From Amyelois transitella (taxonomy: Eukaryota > Arthropoda > Insecta > Lepidoptera > Pyralidae), in NCBI RefSeq assembly GCF_032362555.1, contig NC_083516.1:8891001-8955000 (forward strand): a DNA stretch of 64,000 bases. Direction: 5' to 3'. Position numbers and translations under genes: made by a program. The notes under the pieces were generated by a model. It was not told the origin of the DNA and did not search any database. It worked only from the letters and a program-made list of their open reading frames with translations. This document shows positions 50,901 to 58,622 of this stretch, piece by piece (within the stretch, counting starts at the first letter, position 1; each line of letters begins with the position of its first letter).

Positions 50901-53841
50901 AGACGTGCTACCATAATGATATACTTACCTTATATTTCTCACAAAGTGTCTTATAAAATTCGTCATAGACGAATTCTTATCAAGTTTCGAAATAGAAATG
51001 TATTTTAAAATTTACTTAGTGGATATTATTTCGACTGAAAGTAGCGATTTATTTAAAATAAGTTGATTTTCGTATTGTAATTAGCTTCGATGTATAGAAG
51101 AGCAACGCACATATGCTCTCGAGTAGTCATATATTCATTAAATATAGTATTATATACCTTTTAGCTTTATGTGTAAGTGCAATAGGTACAAGTCAAGAAA
51201 AATGGCATAATATTTAAGTATTTTGTAGTGCGTAGGTAGAGTACTGTATGAACCAAAATTAAGTTGTTCACTGGGAACTATTGTGTAGTTAGATGATTGA
51301 TTTTTATTTCTATATTCGGTGCATGAATGCATGTTGAAAATGTCTTCATATCTCAAGTGTCCTTAATTTTAGACTGAATAGATTTTGAGATAAATGTTTT
51401 AATTTAATATTTCAATACATACCCACATCAGGTTATTTAATAGTCCAGTATTCTTTATACATATTTTATTTGCTTGCCTTATTGTGGCCTTAAAATTCTT
51501 TGGAAATAAGGTCACAGAAATCGGCCAATCAGTATTACAGGTTGATTTCATACATATCCGCTTTAGCTGAAAATAAATCGTATTGGGTAGGTGTTTTTAT
51601 ACAATATATATATATATATATAAAACAATATCAATTTGAGGTAATGCTCTCCATTGATAGTTCTTCTATTGGTTTTTTTAAATACACTAATTTGTGGGGA
51701 ACATATTGCATTTACGGAGAAATAAATTAATTCCAGGTAAACAAAATACTTGAAACTTTATTCATAGCAAAGTGTTTCCGCATTTGTTCACTACCACACT
51801 GCATTCATTTACACGTCCCATTGGCTGGTCACATAAAAAAACCATTCTCGAAGCAATTTGAACCATAACAAATCATTCCAATTCAGTCATCTAAAACCAA
51901 ATTCTCTATTTTGTACTTTATTTATTTCCAATTATTCTTCGCTAATTATATTGTTAGTTTAGATTGAACGGAATGTTAAATGTTTAATGTTGAGTCATTA
52001 CTGTAATACCTAGTATCTATTTTAGTTTAGTTAATATAAATTGTAGGCGACTTTACACGTATCAAATATGCTTTTTCTTATGTAAAGTATTACATTTATT
52101 TTTTATGACAACTTGTCTTTAGTAACCTGTAAGTTTATCTTTCTATTATTCCCTGTATTTTTGCCCAACGGATTTGATACGCGTAATGCCTCTAAACGCA
52201 ACATAAGACAGATTTTGACGTATTTATTCTTCGATGGAACTCTCGTTGTGATCATTTAATATAGTGAGGTGCCATTTACTGCAGAATTCAATGTTAAGTG
52301 ACGGCTTGTTATCGAATATTTCACATTACATTATGCTTTCACTAAATGGCTTAATTTGCCGCTTGAAATAAAAAAGATTTGCAGTTTTGACGGTAAGGTT
52401 TTTTATTTGCAGTTTTTATGCCTATCTGTCAGATAAGATGTGTGAAAAAAAATTTGCTAGGGTACATTCCAGTTGGTATCTTGTTTAGAAAATTTACATT
52501 TCTGTGGAACGATTATATAAGTATAGGAGCGATATGACAACTACTTATATACTTTTGGCACCTTATCTGGCTTTTGGTATATTTTCTTTATCACGCGTTC
52601 TAAGGCATTTAGTGAAGCGCGTCACACGCTTATGTTGAAGAAACAGGTATTGTGATAGTGATGTGTACGAAGCTTAATATATATATTATTATTTTTTATT
52701 AATAAAAGAGTAATTATTATTGACCAGTTGTCCAGTATTTCATTGTTTAACCTATTTATTTATTACATTTGTCAGCTTATTCGTGACGTCTATGCTTTGA
52801 AGGGTAATTAAATTTAATTTTGATATTTAAAACGAATTATTTTATCAACTTATAGTAATTTAGAAAAAGGTGGTTCTAAATAAGACTGAACTGCGTACGA
52901 TCGCATGTTATCGTGGGTAAGTGTATTTTGTTACATTATGCATGCCATTTTTACTAAAATATGACAGGGTTTATATATATTTGTTTGATGGATTCATATA
53001 CGTGCAAGTTTATAAATGCCCTGTAGTAATTTTCATTTCCGTATCCATATATAAACTGTCAAGGTTCTGCCTACACAGGAACATACACTTAGTCATTGTG
53101 TTTTTTTAGTTCCATAAAAATTTAAATATATTCTTATTTTCAACTGGTTTCTTTGATTACAAAGATGTATGTGTTATTTATGTATTAACATAAATAAATA
53201 TTCAGAGCCATCTTTATAAAAGCAGTTACCTTGCAGTTGATATAAAAATGCACCCAACTAGCATAATCATTGCATGCTTATGTCATATGGCACGCAGCAT
53301 GCACGCTCCAGACTAACCTCGCATTAAAACACTTTGATCTTCTATATCTTAGCGATACTTGTAGGTTACATATAAGGATTTTTTTAAAATCTGTAACAAT
53401 ACTACCAGATTAATAAACATAATTAGGGCTAGATCGAAATAAAAACATTGCGCTTTCAAGCTAAATGATCATAATCTTGTAAATACTCATTAATTTTTAA
53501 CTAAAGGTCAGATCGAATAAATCTATGTTACTGTTATCAGGCACCTAACTATGTCAGTTGAGCAATGTACTAAAAGATACATACATACTTTAAAAATATT
53601 TTAGCGTAACTGTGCTCTATTGAGGAACTGATTATGTCCTGTACTTACCACTTTTGTTCGATCCGATACAAGATTTCATTAATTTACCAACTCGACAAAA
53701 ATATTACATGGTGTCGAGTATCTTTTATATGCCATGTTAGTGATGTATCTGTTTGTGGTGACAGCGAGCAAGGCGCAGGCGCCGCCGCCGCCCCTGCGCG
53801 TGCCGCTGACGGGCTGGTCGGGCACGTCGTCGGCGTGCTAG
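29989..53841 (+). CDS. Vrp1: Verprolin/WIP (WASp-interacting protein), 8 exons, 521 aa
   Basis: Exons: 29989-30328, 32180-32472, 42907-43060, 47044-47275, 48524-48639, 48911-49083, 49860-50040, 53765-53841 (TAG at 53839). All are GT-AG, phases agree, total 1566 nt. The start is MGPKPPPPPGPPPPPG, a profilin-type polyproline run, then a WH2 actin-binding motif with LLKDIRQGAKLKKTV (~residues 38-55). The middle is proline rich, with long polyproline runs in exon 6. Exon 7 encodes the WASp WH1-binding segment, ARFAELFHPPARFPPPDPF. The family member length fits (human WIP 503 aa). Known role: binds and stabilises WASp and promotes Arp2/3 actin assembly in the cytoplasm; the fly homologue acts in myoblast fusion. 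Intron 2 is 10.4 kb and holds many transposons. The frame continues after the stop, described separately. Confidence 0.92.
30562..30780 (+). mobile_element. SINE copy (RTE-tailed family B), 5'-truncated
   Basis: Runs from CACTCCATCTCTTTCCCATG to GGGATATAGACGTGATTATA with the usual central blocks. It is in WIP intron 1. Confidence 0.8.
31003..31225 (+). mobile_element. Decayed RTE-type LINE fragment
   Basis: Matches the element's last coding part (GTCTAACTAAGCAAGTATAC, then GAGAGTTATGAATGTGGATG) with many substitutions and small indels. An older copy, in WIP intron 1. Confidence 0.7.
31321..31383. repeat. 32-bp tandem duplication
   Basis: A 32-bp unit containing TACTTGTAGTCTACATTCTA occurs twice head to tail with nearly perfect identity, in WIP intron 1. 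Recent local duplication. Confidence 0.85.
31866..32124 (-). mobile_element. SINE copy (RTE-tailed family B), complete
   Basis: From GCCGTGTGGTTGCCGGCACC on the minus strand to CGTGATCATATGTATGTATG. It ends 55 bp before the acceptor of WIP exon 2. Confidence 0.85.
34305..34552 (-). mobile_element. SINE copy (RTE-tailed family B)
   Basis: Minus-strand GCCGTGTGGTCCCTGACAAT head, GGCGACTCAGGGGTAGG, GCGATGGGCTAGCAACC and GGCTTTGTCTACCCCACAAG blocks. It is in WIP intron 2. Confidence 0.8.
34659..34740. repeat. 82-nt hairpin, 28-bp arms with one mismatch
   Basis: Arms 34659-34686 and 34713-34740 are inverted copies differing at one base, around a 26-nt AT-rich loop. Each arm contains TTTAATTGCGG. 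It is in WIP intron 2. Confidence 0.8.
34948..35310 (+). mobile_element. tRNA-related SINE (family C)
   Basis: The head GGTGGTCCAATCGGTAAGAT and B box AAGTTCGAATCCCATC are tRNA-like. The body has GAGGGAAAACATCGTGCACA, ATTCGATCCAATACG and CTCCTCTCCAGAGTGGTGAT, blocks I know from lepidopteran SINEs of about 350 bp. It is in WIP intron 2. The head carries a small local duplication (CATCTTAC). Confidence 0.65.
35951..36150 (-). mobile_element. Degenerate SINE copy (family B)
   Basis: Minus strand retains CTGTCTGCCCCGTAAG and the CGTGATTATATATG end; the rest is weakly recognisable. Confidence 0.5.
36598..36715 (+). mobile_element. Degenerate SINE copy (family B)
   Basis: TCCTCTTATAGGCTATGTGC, TAGCAACCTGTCACTATT and CAGCTGAACGTAG are recognisable; the 3' end is degraded. 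Confidence 0.55.
37666..37835 (-). mobile_element. Helitron 3' end, degenerate
   Basis: On the minus strand it ends CCGGGCAAAAGCTAG followed by host T, the usual 3' terminus of lepidopteran Helitrons. The 5' limit is not clear. Confidence 0.5.
38551..38609. repeat. Perfect 28-bp hairpin with 3-nt loop
   Basis: Arms 38551-38578 and 38582-38609 are exact reverse complements, with the loop TGT. The arms contain GGGTAAAACCTTAAAAGGT. It is in WIP intron 2, not at the ends of a recognised transposon. Confidence 0.9.
39260..39442 (+). mobile_element. Short non-autonomous Helitron (second family)
   Basis: Starts TCACTACATAGTATAAAACA, ends GCGGGTCGCTAG, flanked by host A and T. The sequence differs from the 10283/23099 family. 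Confidence 0.7.
39826..39935 (+). mobile_element. SINE fragment (family B) with internal deletion
   Basis: CCCATCTCTTTCCTATGAT is joined directly to AAACAGCTGAACGTCGCC and then GGCTCTGTCTACCCCGCAAG. It is in WIP intron 2. Confidence 0.7.
41676..42075 (+). mobile_element. LINE 3' fragment (Jockey/R1-like ORF2 end and 3' UTR)
   Basis: A short frame encodes WNALPAYIRKAQ...FKDLVKSHNLSTLS and a stop (41733-41821). This is the common C-terminal signature of Jockey/CR1/R1-type ORF2 proteins (WN-LP, FK--L). The 3' UTR with GCGATAAGTCCGCCTTTGTAC follows. It is in WIP intron 2. Confidence 0.65.
43262..43395 (+). mobile_element. LINE 3' UTR fragment, same family as 41676
   Basis: Shares AGGTTGACTGGAAGAGATTG and GCGATAAGTCCGCCTTTGTAC with the fragment at 41676-42075 and ends in TAATAAAGAGTTTTATC. 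It is in WIP intron 3. Confidence 0.65.
44151..46408 (-). mobile_element. 5'-truncated RTE-like LINE with open reverse transcriptase frame
   Basis: A 745-codon frame (46408-44171) covers the reverse transcriptase (YADD at about 44990-45002) and C-terminal domain; the endonuclease half is missing. A (CATA)n tail is at 44151-44166. Target-site duplication ATATAATTAAACAT (44137-44150) against ATATAATTAAAACAT (46409-46423). The 5' junction has a short repeat encoding ERVKV twice. Protein identity to the 14148 copy is about 97-98%. It lies antisense in WIP intron 3. Confidence 0.92.
47655..47750 (+). mobile_element. SINE fragment (family B), 3' part
   Basis: AAGCCAAACAGCTGAACGTT through GACGTGATTATATGTATGTA. 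It is in WIP intron 4. Confidence 0.75.
48004..48061 (+). mobile_element. RTE-type LINE terminal fragment
   Basis: Only the last ~55 bp of the element: CTACCCCTCCGGGAAAGAGG, then (TATG)n. It is an extremely truncated copy. It is in WIP intron 4. Confidence 0.85.
49304..49747. mobile_element. MITE with CAGGGTG terminal inverted repeats
   Basis: The left end CAGGGTGGCTTTTAATTCAA and the inverted right end CAGGGTGACATTTAAAACAA match over about 28 bp, both flanked by TA. It is 444 bp with no complete transposase and fits a Tc1/mariner-type non-autonomous element. It is in WIP intron 6. Confidence 0.75.
50370..50455 (+). mobile_element. LINE/SINE 3' tail fragment
   Basis: ACTGGTAGAGAATGCTATGC, a TCCTTTTACACATTTAT stretch and CAATAAAGTTT match a tail also seen near 41183-41240. 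It is in WIP intron 7. The rest of this intron (50456-53764) shows nothing I can identify. Confidence 0.5.
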
Positions 53842-54819
53842 CGCGCGGCGGGGGCGCGCGCCCCCTGCCCCTCGCCCTCCCCCGCGCCCGGCCCCGCGCC
53901 CGCCGCGCGCTCCGGCACGCCGCACCTGGCGCCCGGCGGGCACCCCGCGCACGCGCTGCTCTCCGTCGCCAACGCCCTCCTCTGCCCGGCCAACACCGTC
54001 GCCAAGAAGGAAAAGACGGACCTCACAGTCCTCCCGATAGAAGAAATCACGATGCCCGAGGAGGACGTCAGCGACCTGAGAGACGTGGTCGACGCGATCA
54101 ACAAACTGTGCGAGACGATGAAGACCTCCCAATATGATGACGCGGAAACTTATGAAGAGGAAGCGGTTCCTTCTGAACCTGCACAAGCCTTCGATATTGA
54201 TGAGGAATCTGTCGTCCCGCAGTACGCGGCGTCCGTCGCCGACGAGCCAGAGGAAGAGGCGGTTTATGTTTATAGAACTGAAGCGACCGTCGTCCCCCAA
54301 TACACGGAATGCCACACGGATTTGATCAGCCCGCAGGAAATATCTGTGCGGAAAGTTGAAACCTATGCGGAACAGATCAGCCCTGAAGAAACGTCGTCTC
54401 AGAGAGTGGAAGCTACGTTCCAAGCAATGGAAGCTTATCGCCCGGAGAGATGGAGTGATTCTCAGATATCACTGCCTGGTCAGACTGAAGACGTCGAGAC
54501 CGTGACGTCCGACACCGAACCGGCGGCCGCGCAGTTCGAACCGATAAGCGAAATGTACTACACGGCCTCGTCAGAAGTGTCTCTTCTGTCAGATTTAGAT
54601 GTACCTGACAGAGCCCACGTCGACGAGGAAACTTTGCCTGAAAAAGAGACTAAAGATGATAGAAAAGAATGTGTGATAGCGGGCCACGTGGCTGCCATGA
54701 GGGAAAGATTCGAGAGTATGACGCGTGCCAACACGCCGTGTCCAGACTTGATGAGGTCTATGTCGCCTTCTCTAGACGTCTTCAGGAATATCACTCCCTC
54801 GCCTGATCACTTAGGGTAG
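53842..54819 (+). CDS. In-frame 325-codon extension downstream of the WIP stop
   Basis: The WIP frame ends TGC TAG at 53839-53841. The same frame is open for 325 further codons to the TAG at 54817-54819. The first ~35 residues are Pro/Ala/Gly rich (GC-rich DNA, where openness alone means little). From about HPAHALLSVANALL the sequence looks protein-like: helical and acidic (PEEDVSDLRDVVDAINKLCE), with Tyr/Glu-rich repeats, then a Ser/Thr-Pro rich end (TRANTPCPDL, SPSLDVF, ITPSPD). No known domain is recognised. Possible routes to translation: UAG readthrough (next base C), giving a ~847-aa protein; alternative 3' splice sites at 54028 (CACAG) or 54040 (GATAG), both in frame with exon 7; or separate initiation at the ATG at 54052. 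That it is coding is likely; the mechanism is open. Confidence 0.6.
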   Translation, partial: RAAGARAPCPSPSPAPGPAPAARSGTPHLAPGGHPAHALLSVANALLCPANTVAKKEKTDLTVLPIEEITMPEEDVSDLRDVVDAINKLCETMKTSQYDDAETYEEEAVPSEPAQAFDIDEESVVPQYAASVADEPEEEAVYVYRTEATVVPQYTECHTDLISPQEISVRKVETYAEQISPEETSSQRVEATFQAMEAYRPERWSDSQISLPGQTEDVETVTSDTEPAAAQFEPISEMYYTASSEVSLLSDLDVPDRAHVDEETLPEKETKDDRKECVIAGHVAAMRERFESMTRANTPCPDLMRSMSPSLDVFRNITPSPDHLG

Positions 54820-56905
54820 GTAGTCAATCTTTCCAGTGTGTTCCGATGGTTCTTTATTATAGCTTAGAGGTGTATTGTGAAAGGTTTTATAATGTGGTAA
54901 TCAGTATTTGTGTAAAGTTACTAGTCCTCGTCTTACTAAACACCAATTTATAGAAACGTGCCAAGATGTTTATACACTCTTAGATAAACGGTTGTGATTA
55001 TTTTCCGTAGCTACATCTGATCGCAATTAACGAAAAGGTATACATATCGAGTGTTTAGTTTTAGTATTTGTTGGCCATTTTGAAGGCAATAAAGGATTGT
55101 AGAATTAGGTAAAGGCTCTACTTAGAGCTAGATATGTAATCATGTATGGAAACTATGATGCAAATAATATCCCATGTTATTAAGTGATTTTGGACGCTCA
55201 AATTTTGTAGTTTTGTAACTATTACATTGTCATAACTTAGTAACATGTAACAAATATACGTCGTCTATTTCAGACTTAAGTAGCTAATGGAAAATTGTTT
55301 TCTCTGTATTAAATTAATTTTAATTGTAAGAAATACAATGGATGCAGCATTCTCAAAAATGTTATCCGAAGACAGAAATTGCACCTTACAAAGCAAAAAC
55401 TTAGCGGTCTTTTTGTAAATGCCTATCATCATCTATCTGCACACTTTTTGACACTTGCTGTATTCATTTTTGATTATAAACAGTAATTAATCTCTTTACT
55501 CGCTTTAAAATTCCAGATTATAATAAGAATACATTACGAGAAAGTTTAGCATTGTTTGTTGCATTTTTCGAAGTTGCCATAAATACAAGGTCCACATGAA
55601 TTGAGTACAAATATGGCAAGACAGATTAAGGTCGCACTCATTTTGAGACATTACTTTGATAATATTTGTACTTAATTTGTGCAGATTTTAATAGTTTTAA
55701 GAGCACGTTAATTTTTGTTGTGACAATTTTTAGCGTCATGTTTATTTTTGAAATTATCTGTTGTGAATTTTCTACCAAAATATTTTAATTGGGTTGAAAT
55801 ACTTTACCGTGATACTAGTAGATACGAATACGATTATTTTTAAGTCTGTTGTATTCCGCGTACTTACTGTAAGGGTTTGGTATTGATATTTCTTCATTCT
55901 AGCATAGCGTTGTATTAAAATGTGTTATGTGTACAGATGGAACCTTTTATTATTGTAATTCAATATACAGCTTTATTAAAATGGTGTTTTTTTCATTTAT
56001 TAAAAGTACTTGTGAGTCGAAATGAAAGATATAAGATCTAATGTGATAATGATAAACTATATCATTAAGGATCGAATAGATGTCAGATCAACCGACAGCT
56101 GTGGCGCCTCTGGCTTCAATATTATATTAAATCACTAGTGCGCTGATGTGGTCAGATCAACTGACAAAGAAGAATCCTCAGAGTGGGTAGGGTTATAAAT
56201 TACTAACATGAAATTTATAGAAAGAACAAACGAGATGAGCGTTTAAGGGTTCGTACATTGTGGTACATTAATGAGAGCTATGTACCTACTTAGATTTTTT
56301 CTTGTAAACGGATGTCAAATCCGACGAAGGCCTTTCTCGTATGAATGTCAGATTAACAAATACTGCATCCTGCCCACGTAGCATGGTAATATCGCCGTTT
56401 CGCTTATTATTATGACGTGAAACGGGACAGCGATAGTTTTTCGCGCATGCTAGGCTACACCCGCTAGTATTGTTCCTTACCCAACCAAAATATTGACGTG
56501 GTTTAGATTTCAGATAGCGTAGACGTGATCTCCGAAGCTTTCTGAATAATCAGACCTGAAAAAGAGTTTTGTATTCCAACTAGAAATCGCTTCTGAGTAT
56601 AGTACTTTTTGTATTAAGTAGCGATTGAACGGGTCTTGAACCGACAGCTTTGATGTGTGTCGTGGAAACGAACCGACGAGTCGTTATAGTGATAATGATT
56701 TCTTTTCAGTTCATACACATCGAAATCGAAAAATCTAGTACATAGGTCCAAACTATTCTATTCGCTAATAGTCTATCGCACCAATTTGAGAAAAAACGAA
56801 GTGTAAAGAAGTGTTGTTACCTTTTACAGAATTAAGTCGATTCAAAATGGTTCTTAACGTATTGATTTTCTTTATTTCTCGTAATTGGACCTTATGTGAA
56901 CTGGG

Positions 56906-57640
56906 GGCCAATCGCGGTAAAATTAACGTATTAACCAAAACAAAACTACAACCAAATACGTTACGTTATGCATATTTCGTATCGCGCTATTTTTTGACAG
57001 CGGTTTTATCCTAAACCTTATATTTTTTTTATTGACATTTGCACGTCACGTCGTTGACATATTATCGTAAGAAATAGTGCTGCCAACATCGCTATCTCTA
57101 TAATCAACCATCGATTACAAAAGTAACAAATGGTATTTTGTAAATACTCATGAAAGCCCTAAACGTCTCACGTTCGTCATTTCTGCGGAAACGATTCGGT
57201 AACGTCAACGATTCAACTGCTAGCGCGATACCATTTTTGGCAACGTAAAAACAAACTAAACCGAAGCTTAACTAAAACCAAAAACGTTACGCTAAACGGT
57301 TTAACCTTCGTAAAATACCGCGATTGCCCCCCTGATTGATTATAGAAATAGTGATGTTGGCAGCACTATTTCTTACGATAATATGTCAATGACGTAACGT
57401 GCAAATGTCAATAAAAAAATATAAGGTTTAGGATAAAACCGCTGTCAAAAATAGCGCGATGCCATTTCTTCGGTGAAACCAAATGTCAAACGTTAATCGA
57501 ACGTTCCGTGAACGTATCTTCCAAACCAAAGCTGAACCGTTTCCGTTTGACAAATAGCGCGATACGAAATATGCATAACGTAACGTATTTGGTTGTAGTT
57601 TTGTTTTGGTTAATACGTTAATTTTGGCCCCTTGCATACT
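56906..57640. mobile_element. Complex inverted-repeat (foldback/MITE) cluster
   Basis: Left GGGGGCCAATCGCGGTA (56906) is inverted at about 57338 (TACCGCGATTGCCCCC), defining a ~430-bp element. The segment 57345-57440 is an inverted copy of about 57000-57115 (GCTGCCAACATCGCTATCTC side). The segment 57555-57637 is an inverted copy of about 56908-56990, sharing ATTAACGTATTAACCAAAAC and TATTTCGTATCGCGCTATTT. So at least two overlapping copies of a long-TIR element lie head to head. No transposase is seen. Confidence 0.65.
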
Positions 57641-57875
57641 TCTTTCGCTTCATTCACATTCATAACTCTTCATGCAAGCTCGTCGGTTTCGGATACTCTT
57701 GCGCTGACATTTCGCTAGGATGTTCCTGATTAGATCAAGGTACGTTCGTCTTTTCACTCCACCGTTTTCATTCAAGCTCTCCTTGCATATTTGCAAAGTC
57801 ATCCTGCTTTCATCCACTCCACATGACCAAACCATCTAAGCATTCCCTTTTGTATTCCTGACACTAACTTTTTTC
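57640..57875 (-). mobile_element. RTE-type LINE fragment, degenerate
   Basis: The minus strand reads the element's C-terminal coding part (GGTTTGGTCATGTGGAGTGG, CGAGCTTGCATGAAGAG, GAAGCGAAAGAAGTATGCAA) without the terminal tail. It abuts the inverted-repeat cluster. Confidence 0.75.
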
Positions 57876-58284
57876 TTATTGTAAGTACCTACTTACCGAC
57901 TTACCCCTTTTGTTTTGTATTCATCTACAAGTCCGAGTGTATTCTCATTACATCTTGCTGGCTGCTTTTCTCGCCTAGGGTCTTATATACAACATAGATT
58001 ACTTGTTTCCCGCATATACCAAGTTATATGTTACAATACAACACATACTGTATGCAATTACCGAAACTTCCAATAGTAGGATGAGTGCCCGATGGTAACT
58101 CCAATGCGGTGTGAAGGGAAATGATGGTTATTTATTAACCGTTCCAAATTAAGCGTGAAGTTGATAAAAAGGTCGAAAAAGTTATATACACGTCGTACAC
58201 AAAAGCGGGATAAGCCGACACACATCCATTTGGAACAGCCCATAAATATTAAATAAAAACAAAAAATGTCTCAAGTCCACAGCG

Positions 58285-58290
58285 TTTATT
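58285..58290 (-). terminator. Polyadenylation signal, BuGZ homologue
   Basis: AATAAA on the minus strand about 330 bases after the distal stop codon at 58623. Confidence 0.55.
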
Positions 58291-58622
58291 GAGTAAAATA
58301 GTCAAAATCTACAAGAGTAGGCAAACGTCACAACTTCATGTGGAAATGCTTAAGAAAAATTCAAGGCAGATGATAACATTAACTCGTCTATTTAAATTAT
58401 CCTTACACACATCTTAACACCAGAAATTAATTAATTCACTACTAAGTCTGCCGTCGACAGTCTATGTGAGAGCCGGTGATAGATAGATAGTAGCAATCGC
58501 GGGGACAGGGGGCCGGTAATCCAACAACGCAAGTTGTGACTCGGGCGTCGCCTGCGGTCCGCAGGGAACTGCCGGCCCAACCCCAGCGGGCGACCGCGGT
58601 CACCTGTCCGCTTACCTGCCGG

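Larger units (their letters stand above)
54820..58284. other. Convergent intergenic region (WIP 3' side, BuGZ 3' side)
   Basis: AT-rich. It includes the probable long 3' UTR of WIP (candidate AATAAA near 55088), a complex inverted-repeat element at 56906-57640 and an RTE fragment at 57640-57875. I saw no exon. Confidence 0.55.

Noticed and set aside
53839-53845. The WIP stop TAG acting as a splice acceptor
   Set aside because: Joining exon 7 at 53842 would put the downstream DNA in the wrong phase. Only exon 6 or exon 2 would fit, so it is a poor explanation of the extension.
53634-54137. Arg/Ala-rich open frame overlapping WIP exon 8
   Set aside because: An out-of-frame reading of GC-rich DNA. 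The WIP frame has correct splice phase and continues into ordinary-composition coding sequence; this one does not.
53737-54423. Minus-strand 228-codon open frame over the WIP extension
   Set aside because: Antisense shadow of the extension; Arg-rich, low complexity, no splice or family support.
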